Shown: in pieces, positions 35,601 through 49,000 of the stretch
Position numbering within the stretch: the first letter of the stretch is position 1
Layout of the letters: each line of letters begins with the position of its first letter
Source: Monosporascus cannonballus
Lineage: Eukaryota; Ascomycota; Sordariomycetes; Xylariales
Direction of reading: 5' to 3'
DNA length: 64,000 nt
Assembly (NCBI GenBank): GCA_004154925.1
Contig: QJNS01000285.1
Location: forward strand, 30,201-94,200
Position numbers and translations under genes: made by a program
The notes under the pieces: model-generated
Database searches by the model: none
What the model was told of the DNA's origin: nothing
The model's input: the letters and a program-made list of their open reading frames with translations, nothing else

Positions 35601-37960
35601 AAAAATAACTTTCAAAACGAAATACGGATTATTTAAGTATTTAATTATACTAATAGGACTTACGAACGTACTAATAACTTTCTAACGGATGATAAATTAT
35701 ATATTACGAAAATACCTCGATATTTTCGTTATATGCTAGCTCGAGGATATTCTCATATTCTCAGAAACAGAAAAAATATACGTAAAATACGTTTATCAAA
35801 TTCTTTAAACTTTATAAAACGCAAAGTTATTTATTAGCGCAAAAAAAATTAATTCCATAAGCAGAGAATGGAATATCTGGAATATATTATTATCCTAAGA
35901 CATATTAAGATAAACCCCAAAAAATCGCTGCAATTACAGAATGACAGATGTTAACGATAATTACGGAGATATAGGTATTCCTTAAATTCGGCAATTATTA
36001 CAAAAAATTTATTCGAAATTTTAATAAAATAATTATACCCCTAACGAACCTTACGAAAAAAAAAAATTAAAATAAACGCCAGATACGGAAAAAGCATTTC
36101 AGGACATTAAGGATATAATTACCAACGAACTAATACTAATTATATACGATCCAAACCGCCCTGTTAATCTAAAAACCGATATTTCGGATTACGCGTTAAG
36201 CGCAATAATCAAATAACGAAATAATTAAAACAAATTATACTCTATTATATTTTTTTATACAAGGTGAAAAAAGCCGAATTTAACTACGGTATTCCAGATA
36301 AGGAATTTATGGCCATTATTATGGCATTCCGAAATTTTAAACACCTTCTAAAAGGAAATTTGTACCAGATTAAGGTTTATACGGATTATCAAAATCTTAC
36401 CCGATTTATTACGACCAAGGAACTTACAAAACGATAACTTCGTTATCATTTACAGAAAAAGCTTAAAGAATAATAAAGCAGATACCTTAAGTAAGCAATT
36501 AAAGTTCGAAAAAAAATTAATCAAAATTAACTAAATAATTTTCGATACCATTATAAAAAAACATTTACGCCCGCAATAAATTACGATAATTCGGGCAGTA
36601 CCTTTTGACATATACCCGAAAATTTAGTAATACAACGACGGTCTCCTAAAAAACCAAAGAACAAATAAGATATAAGTTCCAAAGGAATACCAGAAGGATA
36701 TAGTACGAAAAATACACGAATATCAATTATACGGACATCTAAAAATCTACAAAACCCTAGAACGGCTTTAACGTACATATTCATTTCCTAAAATAATATT
36801 AACGGTATAAAAATCATACGATAATACGATATTTGCGCCAAAACAAAGATTTAACGATATAAGCCATACGGAAAATTACAGCCATTACTAATTGCAAAAC
36901 GACCATAATATTTAATTATATTTAACTTTATTACCAAATTTCCCATATCAAAAATTCCAGTTACGGGAATACATTATAACAATATTTTCGTAATCGTAAA
37001 TCGATTTACGAAATTTTCTTATTTTCTACCATATTACAAAAACACAAACGCCGAACGGATAGCACATATTTTCTTCAGATATATTTTTAATACATACGGG
37101 TTACTAATAAAAATTATTTCAAATAAAGGATTAATATTCGCATTTAAGTTTTGGTAAAACCTTATAATATAAATCGGCCTAAATTACAAATTATCCAACG
37201 TATTTAAACCCTAAATAAATAAATAAACAAAACGAATTAATTAAACTTTGGAAACTTACTTATGATATTACATCAATTACGAACAAAATAACTAGGTTGA
37301 AAAATTACCAATTACGCAATTAACTTATAATACCAATTATCATAAAAACATTAAAATAATACTAACGAACGCAAATTTTGGGTTTATTCCAGAAGTTTAC
37401 AAAAAAGTACCGGACGACGGTCCAATTAATATCAAAACAATTTTTATATCGGAATAATTACGACAGCTGTACAAAGAAATAAAAATAAAATTAGAATTCG
37501 TACGAAATCAAATAAACAAATACTATGACTAAAAAAAGTTTAAAAAAACCAACTTTCGAAAAAAAAATTTCCTCGTTGTTAAAAATATTTAAATAAAGCT
37601 ATTTAACGAAAAATTCGGTTTTAAATATATCGATCCATACAAAATTACCAAGAAAATCTTACAAAATAACTATTAATTAAAACTTTTACTAAAAGTCAAA
37701 TTTTATTTAATTTTTCATATTTCTTTATTCCAATTAGCGGCGGATATAATTAAGGTACATACGGCACAAAACTACATGGAGATAAAAAACGAACAAGCAT
37801 ACGAAATAAAAAAAATCTTCGATATACGAAAACAAAACGAACTTACCCAGTACCTGATCAAATAAAAAAAAACATCCAAATTCCGAAAACACCTGGAAAC
37901 CTGCCAAAAACCTTATTAACGCCTAACGCCCATTAAAAAGTTTTTACCAGTAACGACGGA
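32640..37960 (+). pseudogene. gag-pol of copy A, degraded
   Basis: The gag start region reads MESEKEKEKP. A knuckle remnant reads YYNCNKMGYK. Reverse transcriptase keeps FVPKK near 35412 and DILIFSETEK near 35740. Integrase keeps YQLYGHLKIYKTLERL near 36720. The chromodomain keeps LTQYLIK near 37845, with SKFRKHLE in the next frame phase. Many stops and small frame changes; no product is possible. Confidence 0.8.
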
Positions 37961-37999
37961 ATTACCAGAAATAATCGCATCCCAATTAATATTTCTAAT

Positions 38000-38560
38000 A
38001 AACCAATCGGTATTACCGATACCAAACTAGTTTACGGGACTAACGGAAGGAACTAATGCGGTTATGGAAGCCTCGGCGATGGCCTGCTCCTAGTATTCTT
38101 ATTTTTTCAGTTCCTCGAACGATTATAATTCCCGTTACATTATTTTTATTTCTTTCGAATCAAAAAAAAACCTTTTGTTTCCGAAAATGGATTAAATGCG
38201 CGATAACTTTATTTATTTCTTATTAATAACGTTTTTCCAACTCCAAAAAACATTCCTTTACGAAAACCTCTTTTCGCTCGAAAGGTTAGTTCTCGGTACG
38301 AATATTTTCCAAGAAAAAAAAAACGCCGGTCCTATTACAAAAATATTTACGTTTAATGCAAGTTTTATATTTTAAAATATTTTCCATTATTTCGTATTTC
38401 CAACCCTTAAAGAAACATAAAGAATACGGCATAATTTCAAAATTAACAGCGTCAAAAATAAAAAGCAGGTTTTGCCGACAAATAGTAAAAAAAACCTAAC
38501 GACAACTTTTAACAATATAACCCGATATCGTAATAAACCAATAATACTTACTAGGAAAAA
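38000..38560 (-). pseudogene. Antisense reading frame of copy A, degraded
   Basis: Read on the minus strand between pol and the 3' LTR, this shows remnants such as NLLFIFDAVNFEIMPYSLCF and KYKTC, then YSYRELTFRAKRGF. These match the same region in copy C and, more loosely, in copy B. It is basic at its end with a helical look. Function unknown. Reading frame continuity was judged by ignoring RIP-type stops. Confidence 0.5.
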
Positions 38561-38600
38561 TAAAATCTTAAGGGCAAGATTTTGGGGAAAAAAGAAATCA

Positions 38601-38978
38601 TATTACGACCTAACAGGTTCCGACCTTAGGAAACGGTTAACGAAAATAATACGGACCACTTTTCGGGTTACGTAATCAGTACTTAACGAAAATCTGCTAA
38701 ATACGACTAATCAGCATTGAATAACCGTTTAATAAAAATTCACTAAATACGGTTAAGCAGATATAAGCAGTAATACTAAAAACCAATATATATATGCTTA
38801 TTATTTCCATAATTTAAATAATTTTAGTTTGTAATAATAATTCGTTACCCAAAGCACCCTTGGTATTACGAAACGTAATACGTTACTGTATTTATTGCTT
38901 AGATTTTTACGATACTCCTGCCAACATAAACCCGTACGACTAAGGTTTAATAGTTGGTTAAACCTTTTAGCCGTCACA
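38601..38978 (+). repeat. 3' LTR of copy A
   Basis: 378 bp. It starts TATTACGACC (TG mutated to TA) and ends CCGTCACA. The ATATA target duplication follows immediately. Confidence 0.88.
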
Positions 38979-39079
38979 ATATATAGCAAAAGATTCAAAA
39001 AAGCGAAATTAAAACTAAATATATAAAAAGCATAAAAGCTTGTTACGCTCTCTCTGTTTTGCGAAACAGCTCCTTTTCG

Positions 39080-39240
39080 CTTTTTCTTTTATTAAGACAC
39101 GACGTTTTATAACGTTCCATGACGTCTTCAGACAAAAAACCAGGACCATATGTAAATAAACAGACTTAAATTTGGAGAAATTTTTTTGGAGAAAAATTAG
39201 AAATTGATTGAGATTTGCTTTAATAATTAGTAACATTTTT
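39080..39240 (+). repeat. Dispersed repeat R1, partial copy
   Basis: It contains TTCTTTTATTAAGACACGAC, GTTTTATAACGTTCC and ACCAGGACCATATGTAAATA, matching the right half of R1 at 27166-27300 and 59715-59860. It is less mutated than the other two copies. Confidence 0.6.
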
Positions 39241-42200
39241 ATAGTATTGGAACTCTTTTTATTCTTAAATTATTGTTTTTTCTCTTTAAAACGACTTACC
39301 GATAACCTTGAGATTGTTTAAAGTTTTTTTTTAAAAAATTATTTCGTTAATTATGGAAAATCATATTTTCCCATCTGATCGCCCAATACCTGATTAATAA
39401 ATCGTATCTTTTTTCAGATACTTCATTACAATAACCTGAACCCTTATTTATAATATATAATCCTATGATTTGAACCCTAATTTTCCTTTACCCTATATTT
39501 ATTTTGTGATGATATATATTCCCAATATTTTAAATCCTAATTTGGAATATATTTTATTAACATATTATATTTCCGCACTAATTCAAGGAAAAAAATTATT
39601 ATAAAATATCAGATTTTTTAATTTTATATTTATTTACTAATGCAGTCCGAAATTACCAGAAGAACGTTTTAGTCCGTATACGTACGTTTATTATTTCATT
39701 AAGTTCCGAAATTAAAAATTAATATTTTGAAAAACACGTTAATATATTAAATTTAATTAACAATGGTATTAAAAGTTATTCCAAAATTTGAATAACAAAT
39801 TCCTTTAAAATAAAACGAATAATCCGTAAAATAAGCATATACATTTTTAATCATTACGAAAATATTATCGTTATCGTTTTTAAGCGAGATAATATCTTAT
39901 ATATACTGCAAAATAAAATTTATCTAAATTTATCTAAAACGGAAATACCATTTTTTTTCGTCTTAATAAAAAAAACTTGAATATTTTCTTTTATTATTTT
40001 TTTTACAAATGGTTTAATAAATGCAAATACGAAAACGGTCAGTATTTAAAAATTTGTGAAAAATGCAAACTTAAAAAAACAATTTAGGTTATTAAATTTA
40101 CCATGGAAAAAAAGCTTATTCCCGTTATAAAATTTTAGACTTAATTTATTTTCGTTAATATTCCAAAGTTTTAAAAAATTATCATTAGCACTTTCTGAAC
40201 AAAATGTAACTTTGTTATTTCGTATTTCGTTACGAAACTTATTTTAAAATTTACAAAATACCTTTTTAACGAATAATAACTTTTTCGATTTTAATAAATA
40301 TTATATTATAAAAATAACGATATTGATCATGGCTATTTCCAAAAACCAACTGATTAATATAATGATAAGTAAAATATCCGGAATTATAAATATATTTCCA
40401 AAAATTTAAATATATTTAAAAAATACTTTAAACAATTTAATTTATCTGTCTTTTTTAACCTGATTTTATAAAGTTTTATAAGGAAACTTTTTTATAATAT
40501 TAAATAAGATATATATTGGCGGAGTATGCACCGTTTTGCCAACCTAATACATAATACCGAAAAGGTAAACGTAAAAAAAGGGTTTTTTGTGTAATTAGTA
40601 CCTAAAAACGCTTAAATTTAATATAAGCTATAAGTTAGTGACACAAGTAAAACGATGATGGGAAATTATTTAAACTATATTTTATCTAAAGTATTTACTT
40701 ATATTTAACGTGATATCTTAAAGGTAATAAAGTTTTAAAAAATTGAAATATAATAAATATATAATTTAACGAAAACAACTTAACAGGCTAAAATAATAAT
40801 GTTAATTCGTACTTATAAAACCACGGAATATATTATGTTGCTATAATATATAAGTTATATATAAAACATGATAAATACCTTTCTATAAATTAAAATTATT
40901 AAGCCGATAATTTACATTACCATTTATAATACCTTAAAAATTTAATATTTTTATTATTTGAACCTTTAAATTGTTAACCCAAATTACATATAGGTTTACA
41001 AAGGAAACCGAAAACGAAAAATATATTTAGGAACATAATTTTAACGGATTTTATAAGCGTAAGTACGGTAGATTCTGCATTGTTTTTATTATTATACAAA
41101 TTATTTTAATTATTAATATAATAATAAATAATGTTTTACAGCAAAATGTGTATTGAACGGCAAATATAATAATAATTAAATTATTAAAGTTTATAAAAAT
41201 TAATATAGAATGTTTTTCAAAAGCCGGTTGGGAAATTATAAAGCTTATAATTATGGTTACTATAAATATTAATATGCCTAGCGCAAAATATATAAAAAAG
41301 GGTTAAATTATATAAGAACGAAAACCTTTATATGAAATTTCATAATAAAATATATCTTAATTATAATCACAAAAATATTATTTAAAGGAAAAAATGCCAT
41401 ATTAAAGGAGGAATTTGTTAAAAATCCGGTTTTATTTATAACGCTAATATCCCTAATAATATAATTATTTTATGAGGATATTTACGCTTTATATCATCAA
41501 AATAAAAAGATTATAAATAAAATTATTAAATCGTTTATAAATTAATACTATTATTTAGTATTCGAAAAAAATGATTTTTTTATACATAATGTTATATAAA
41601 TATACAGGACATAAGGTTTTAAAATTACCGAAATGTTCAATAACGCCTTTAAAATATAAACGCCAAAAATTAATAACAAAACTTTCATGGCGGACAGAAT
41701 TAACGGCACAATATTTATTAAACCGTTTTACCGTAAAAATAAAATTAATAGAATTTTTGATTATATTTTTTATGCCTTAGAAATATCGTTTAAAAACGTG
41801 TTAAACCTAACGGACGTTAGTTTCGATAAAAATTATATTAATATTTTAACTAATAAATATTAATTGCAAAAGTTTATTTATATTTTTATGAATGTTATTG
41901 ATATCGTATTTAAAACAGCCGTATTCCAAATCAAAAGAGTATTAACCTTTTTAAAATTTAATATGTTTTTAAATACCAAAATATTTATTAATTACAACGT
42001 TATAGTTAAACATTTAAATAAGGCAATAATAATTACAACTTTGAAAAATATTCAAATTTCATAAAAATAATTTATAAATCGAAATATATTAAAAAGGAGT
42101 TGTAATTACCATAAATAATGTTATTTTGCTTTATTTAAAAATTACGGTATTTGTTCTCTATATTAGTTTTCTAAAATATAACGAAAAAAAATGAAAAGAA

Positions 42201-42689
42201 TTACGTCTTTATTCTAGAATACGATGATATATTTAATGTTATTATGTTAACCAACATATCTGAAAAAATTCTGGATTTAAATTATATGTCCGAATTTATG
42301 TAATATTAAAAAAGGTCAGAATTTGGCAAAATCGAAAATAATAATCAGAAACGTTATTTTTTTACGATATGAAAAAACGTGTTCTGCTTAAATAGCTGCC
42401 GTATTAAATAAGTAAATTAACGATATATACCAAACGGACACGAAAACCGACAACTTTTAATTTTCGTAAAAGTTTAAAATAATTAACAAAATACTATACG
42501 TTGTATATTCAGCGAAAGTTAGACTAAACGACATTTAAAATGCCGTCTATAAAAATAAAATAAAATTTAAAGAAACAATTTTATTATTCGGAAGAAATTA
42601 CTTAAACGATATGCCAAAAAATATTTATTATAAATAAAATAACGTAGCAGATAAGTTCGCTGAATAGATAAGCTCGTGGGACACTTTTT

Positions 42690-43850
42690 CTGATATTTTC
42701 ACCACCTAACTTCAATTTCTTATTTTTTAACAACCACAATATAGAACGACTTATAAAAACATTTAAAATGAACTTAGCTGTCCAGGGTAAAAAGAATAAC
42801 CCGAAACTTAGTTATAGAAAGCCTAGTTCTATTTATGACGTTCCGTATTTTACATTAAAAGCGCGATTTAACGGTAAATGCGCCCGAGCCGATCATCGCC
42901 CCCAAATTGCGAAAATTGACGCCGACCGAAAAGCAATCCATTGTCGACCGAATCCTTGACCTAAATACGCGAACCTTTCCTGTCCGGTTTTAGTATATTA
43001 AAGATACGGCGAACCTGTTGTTTGCTTAACGTATTACCGAACGCGTCGGCGTGAAATGGGCGTCAAACTTTATTAAACGGCAAAAAAAAAACTTTAAACA
43101 GGTTTAAAATGAAAAATCGATTATTAAAAGGTTTTGTACTAAAATCCAAAAACGTTTCGCAAATAATTCGAATTTATTGGAATTATAATTGCGAAATACG
43201 ATATCGCAAAAAAAGAATATATATAACTTCGACGAAACTGACTTTTAATAAGGCTTTTTATAATAATAGGCATAGTCATTATTAATATTAAAAAACGTAA
43301 AAAGTTTAAATAAACGTAATAAAAAATAAAAAAATAGGTACCGGTTATTTAAATTGTTAATTTTTAAAGTTAGACTTTGCCGCCATTTATTATTATGGCA
43401 TGGAAAAATTAGCTTAAATTTTTGTATGAGAAAAACCTATTATTAACCGGTGAAAAACTCCGTTAAAGTAATAAAAATTGGATTATAAATGCACTCGGTT
43501 TAAAATAGGTTTAATGTTTCGATTAATATATTCATATATATATATATATATTTCGTAAACTTTTTCGCATAAAACACCAATAGGTTTTAAAACAATGCAT
43601 AGCTTAAAAATATAATACAGAATATAGTAAACACTATTCGGGTTAAAATTATAACCGTATATATAAATTATTTTAAAATATTCATGTTAAAAATGCCAAA
43701 AAAGGAAAATATATATATAGAACGACAGTTAAGGAAATTAAAATTAAGTAAACCTTATTTTTAAATGCCCAAAAATTAAACGCTGATAAATTACCAAATA
43801 AATTGCTTTTGGAAAAATTTTTAAATTTCTCGACGTTTTTAGTTTTCTTA
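42690..43850 (+). pseudogene. Fot1/pogo-type (Tc1-mariner) transposase remnant
   Basis: Cut-and-paste DNA transposase of the fungal Fot1/pogo group. At 42768 the frame reads MNLAVQGKKNNPKLSYRKPS, then SIYDVPYFTLKAR and CARADHRPQI, the N-terminal helix-turn-helix. A one-base frame change near 42905 follows, after which it reads KLTPTEKQSIVDRILDLNTR and, with one stop, RITERVGVKWASNFIKRQ (CENP-B/Tc5-like DNA-binding domain). At about 43225 YNFDETDF marks the first catalytic Asp of the DDE domain. The rest is poorly conserved with many stops. Terminal inverted repeats were not located. Non-functional. Confidence 0.78.
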
Positions 43851-45537
43851 AAATAACAATCATTTTTATTAATTTAATTCTCGTTTTTGGGGTTTATTTT
43901 TCTTAACATAATTTATGTTCTTTTTTAAAATATTTATTATTATTATTTCATTATTTTTCGGTATTTTTGATACTCGATTTATTTATATAGATTTTTTTCA
44001 ATTTTTATTTTAATTTTTTTGGATTTTAAATTTAATTTTCATTATTATTATTTTTGTTTCATAATTTTAAAATATATTTAATAATAGTAATAATAAACGT
44101 AAATTTACATTTCCGGGAAAAAATATAATTAAAAACATTTATGACAAATTTTTTAAAACTGCACTTTATCAAATAATATATTTTATATTGTGATGTTTAA
44201 AAATGTATTCCAGAAATTCCGTAAAAATTAAATCGGAATGACGATATTTACTATTAATATTACTAAGCGGAACTGTAATTAAAATTGAAACCGGATTATA
44301 AACGAAAATATTTTTATTTGTATTTTAACGGCAAAAATTCCTAACGGTTTATCGACCAAAACGTTAATTTCTATTATATATTAATTTCTTTGAATATTTA
44401 ATTACTTGAACATTTTTAGAAATCATTTTATATTTAACGGGTGCTATGATTTTATACGTAATTTCCCAAAAGTAATGTATACATAAATTTAACTAAAAGC
44501 TTCTTTCATAACTTTAGTAAAATTGAATTTAAAAATATTTTTAAAAAATTATTCCTATTTAGAATAACATCGAAATTTACGGATTGCGTATTTTATTTTT
44601 TATAATTAAATATTATTTCGAAATATCCGTATTAAGTTTCTATTATGTTAATCTTACAAAATGTTAAAATTTTAATATTTAAGTAATTATAATAAAAGAC
44701 GATCATAATAGGGAAAATTTTTTAAATAACGATATAACGTAACTTTTATGTTTTTTCGTTTAAAATAATAATAATAAAAATGGTACAAAAATAAAATATT
44801 ATTAAAATATTCCGACTTATATCAGGTATTAATAAAAAGGACGAATTATTAGGCAAATAATTATAAATTACGCGCGTATTACATTTTAATGATTTCGGGT
44901 TTATATTTAATTACGAACATATCGATAATAAAAACAGTAATATCAGAAATACTGCTAATGAATATGAAAATTTATAAAATCGATATTATATACTAACTTA
45001 AAAAAATGCAGTATTTTCTTAAATTCGAAAACGGGCAAAAACCTTTTTCTTGAATAGATAATAAAATTAATAAAAATTAAATACTACATTTTTTAAAGAA
45101 TAAACTATAAATCATATGTACGTTTTAAAATTAAATTTAAAATAAGTTAATATATTATATTTATTCTAACTTAAAAATACAAGGAAAATTAAATAAATAT
45201 TTGATTAGATAAACATAATAATTCGATAAAGGTTTTATAAACAAATTTTTTATCTGTATTTATAAATTTCTTTTACAAATTAAAAGTGGCGGTATACTTT
45301 ATATTAAAATTGCTAAGTATTCTTGTAAAATTTCTTTCGAAAAATAAATAATAATTTTTTCTCCATTATAATTATTACGAATAATATCATTAAAATGTTT
45401 TTAAATTATATAATACTAGTTATAAAAAATTAATGAATAATTATGAAAACTGTATAACCCAAGTTATTGTTATTCAAGGATATATTAATATGTTCATATC
45501 GGATATAAACGAAACCGTAATATTAAAAACATTATTC

Positions 45538-45965
45538 TGTTACGACCTAGTAATCTTGGGTTTTACAAACGGTCGGAGAGTTAGGAACGCCAAATTCCGA
45601 CCAGACTAAGAGGTTACGTAATTGGCTTAAAAAGCTTAAGGGCTCTGGTTGGCCTAGGGAACTTAAGCCGGCTAAGCCCTTAAGGGCTTAAAAAGGTTCA
45701 AAGGGGTTTAATTAAGAAGGCGTCGTTAAGCCAAAATAAGTAATTTAAGCTAAAAATACAATATATACGTGGGTTATTTTTATAATTTAAATAATACAAA
45801 CTTATAATATTTATTAATACCTAAAATATTATTACTTAAAACGCTTTTAATAATACGAACCGCAACAACTTATTATATTTATTATATATACTTTTACGAC
45901 ATTTTTCTTAACATAAACCCGTACGACTTAGGTTTAATAATTAGTTAAACCGCTTAACCGTTATA
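45538..45965 (+). repeat. 5' LTR of copy B
   Basis: 428 bp. It starts TGTTACGACC and ends CCGTTATA. It includes a GGCTTAA/TTAAGCC-rich stretch at about 45620-45720 specific to this subfamily. Confidence 0.87.
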
Positions 45966-46079
45966 TGTTATAAGCTTTTATTTAGTAATACCGTCAAACT
46001 CTGAGCAATATCGCCGACACTATGTTTACCAGCAAGCAACCCGAACAGCCCACTTACCAGGTCCCTGATAACCCAAATA

Positions 46080-49000
46080 CTAAAATGAAATCCGAAGAAA
46101 AAAAAGGAACAACTTCGCTTTTCCCGAGAAAAAGTTTTTCGACGCCTGGATGCCATAAACGAACGTATTATTTAATTTGAAAAGGATAAAAATAATCTTA
46201 TAACGTCCCTTTAAACCGCTCATGGAAAACTTAAGGAAAAAGGGAAAATTCCCGAAACGGAAAAGCTTTTTCGAACAAATTAAGTTATTTTATTAAATTC
46301 TACTAAGGAACCAGAAAAGTTTTTAAGCCTTTTAAGCCGGAACCTTTTAACAGAATCTTAATTAAGTTATAACTGTTTTTAACTTAATGCCGAATATATT
46401 TTAAGTACATTCTTATTCGACTTATTATGCTTATTATACGAATCGAATTTACGGTTAAACAGTTTACCGAAAATACGGCCATCTGGTTTAAGCCTGTTAT
46501 GAAAAAATATGTTATTTTACCGGCAGAAAAATAAAACCCGAAAATAAAGCGAATTTATAATAATTATGAATAATTTAAATAAATATCAACGAAAACTTTC
46601 CAAATAATAAATGAGAGAATAAAGGCCAAAACGCAAATCCAGCAATTATGACCAAAAAAATCAGTATCTAGTTACGGCAGTACGTTTATTTAGGTGATAT
46701 TTAAGTTAAATTAAAGATAAAGAGCGTTAACAGCTAAGTCTTTTAATAGTTTTAAAAAAACCATAAAAAGAATTTTTCAAATTTGATTGACCCGATTATT
46801 TATCGGATTATATCGTTATAGCGGTTAACGACCGGCAATATGTCTAGCGTACTAAAGGCATTAGAGGAAAAAATAATAACATATTTCGATATAAGGCTAA
46901 TATCATATTCTTTAACGTAATAACACTTTTTACGGTACAGAACCGGAACCTATAAAATTCGGAGTTACCTATAAGAAAAATTGGAACCAGATCAAATATT
47001 ATAATTGTCCAAAAAAATAATATAAAGTTTATAAATGTTTTTACCTAAAAAAACACGATAGGATAATTGGATACCTGTATTAAAAAGACAGTCCAGAGAT
47101 AAGCAAAAAAAAAACGATAACAAAGTTATTAACATAATTCGGGCCTAGTACGAAAACGGGCCATTTCGACAAAAAGTTTGATAAAAAATACAAAAAGTCA
47201 AAAAACTGGTCCAGAAGGCGTTTAAAAAACAGCAAGATACTTTCAGAAAATAACTGAAAAAACGTTAGGAGTAAATGGACAACGTTTGTCTTAAAACCCC
47301 CGATTGATAGGACAAAATATACGCCATATATTTTCGACGACAGGAATACCCTTATCATTAAAGATGAAAACGCCATATCTACAAAAGAATTATCCGTAGG
47401 TATTATAAAGGATTCGATTTTCCAAACCGTACGGGAAATAATAAAAACGATAAATAATAATATCGGTAATTTCGATTCATAACATTAGAAAATAATATTT
47501 ACTAGCTAGCCGTAATAAAAAGTTAACCTTAAGGAAAACAATACCTTCAGAAAACCCCTTTTGTTAATATAAATAATACGATTACCAAACGGAAAAGAAG
47601 TTAATCCAGTATACGATAAAAAAGCATTGTCAAAAAGTTGTTACAAATTTCCATTTTTAATTGACCTTTATTACTCATTTAGAAAATCGCAAAATTATTA
47701 ACAAAAAATACATTAATTTATAGGCGAACAATACAACAATGATTAATACGACGTATAATAGGATACGATTAAAATCATGGGAAAATAATTTACTTAATAA
47801 GGAAAAAAAATTACAGCAAAACAAAAAAAAAATTAATACAGTGCGAAAAAAATAATAGGCCGGTAATAACGACAAATATAGCAGCTTGACGCGTTATTCA
47901 GAAAAATACAGATAAGTTTCGATAAATTGGAAAAGGAATTAAAACCCGAAAGTTACATATAAAAGAGCCGGAAACTGACGAAATACCGAGAAGTTAAAAA
48001 GAACTTTTAAGAAAAGTTTTAAATACAACGATAAACGCCGTTAATAACATTATTACATTAGATATACGAATTACAACGCATTAATATATCGCAATAATAG
48101 ATTACGGAATTCTGGGCAAAAATTATATTGTATCGGATATGGTTAATAAATTCCGATTATTATAAAGATATAAGTTAAATCCTTATATAACAACGAATAC
48201 CGAAAATTAGAAATTCGCTTATAACGACGGAAAAATCATACGCAAAATTAATTACGTCGAGATTTTAATTTAAAAACGATACCAAGCAGTTAATTTCGAT
48301 ATCGTTTTATTTGGGAATTACGATTTAATTTTAGGATTACTATATATACGCTAGTACGGAATTTTGATTAAAGGAAAAACTGGCCAGATAAGGTTCGCCT
48401 TATACCCCGTTAATAAATAAATAAAAAAAGTTAAAATCTTAATATTCGATTGAAAATGGCAACAAATGCAAGTATAAGGATACGACAAAAACTTTATTAC
48501 CTAAAGGGACAAAATACCAAAAAATGGACATTAAAGAAAGGTATGACGTATTATTACTATTAATAAAACAAAACTAAGGTAATTAAATAACTATGTAAAA
48601 CAACAATCCCAAAAATAAAAAACTCTGATTAATATATTACCATAATATTGCCAATATAAGTAGTTCTTTCAGAAAGGAACTCGATACGAAATTATTCGAA
48701 TATAGCGAATAAATTTATAAAATAATTCGTAAAAAAGTTTTTTCAACGAAATTCTACTCTATTTATAAATTTAACGGAAATAAATCGCGTATTTTTAAAG
48801 AATACTTGGAATATCGGTTACAAAAAGGATAAATTCGACCTTTAAAATCACTAGTTAAGTATTTTATACTTTTCGTGCTTAAAAAGAATAAGAAATTACG
48901 ACTTGTAGTCGATTATCGATAACTGAACGATAGTATTGTTAGAGATTAAATATTATTACCCCTATTTGCAAAAATAAAAACCCGATTTTAGAAAACTAAA

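Larger units (their letters stand above)
32151..38978 (+). mobile_element. Ty3/gypsy chromovirus copy A, near full length
   Basis: A 6828 bp LTR retrotransposon flanked by a perfect 5 bp target duplication ATATA (32146-32150 and 38979-38983). The order is LTR, gag with degraded zinc knuckle (about 33545-33590), and reverse transcriptase (about 35400-35780). Then come the RNase H region, integrase with HH-CC remnant (from about 36715), chromodomain (about 37785-37900), an antisense frame and LTR. All coding parts are full of TAA/TAG where CAA, CAG or TGG would be expected. Dead element, inactivated by RIP-type mutation. Confidence 0.88.
38979..45537. other. AT-rich block between copies A and B
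   Basis: About 6.6 kb without an intact gene. It contains a partial R1 repeat near 39080-39240 and the Fot1/pogo transposase remnant near 42690-43850. Reading frames of 60-73 codons (39015-39236 minus, 41571-41780 plus, 41864-42064 plus) show no family features. The rest shows nothing beyond AT-rich, RIP-like sequence. Confidence 0.65.

Noticed and set aside
41571..42064. Two plus-strand frames of 69 and 66 codons
   Set aside because: They sit near the Fot1-type remnant but share no motif with transposases, and no linking splice pattern was seen.
47080..47376. 98-codon minus-strand frame, membrane-like
   Set aside because: Antisense shadow of degraded gag-pol in copy B, with no start context or family feature.
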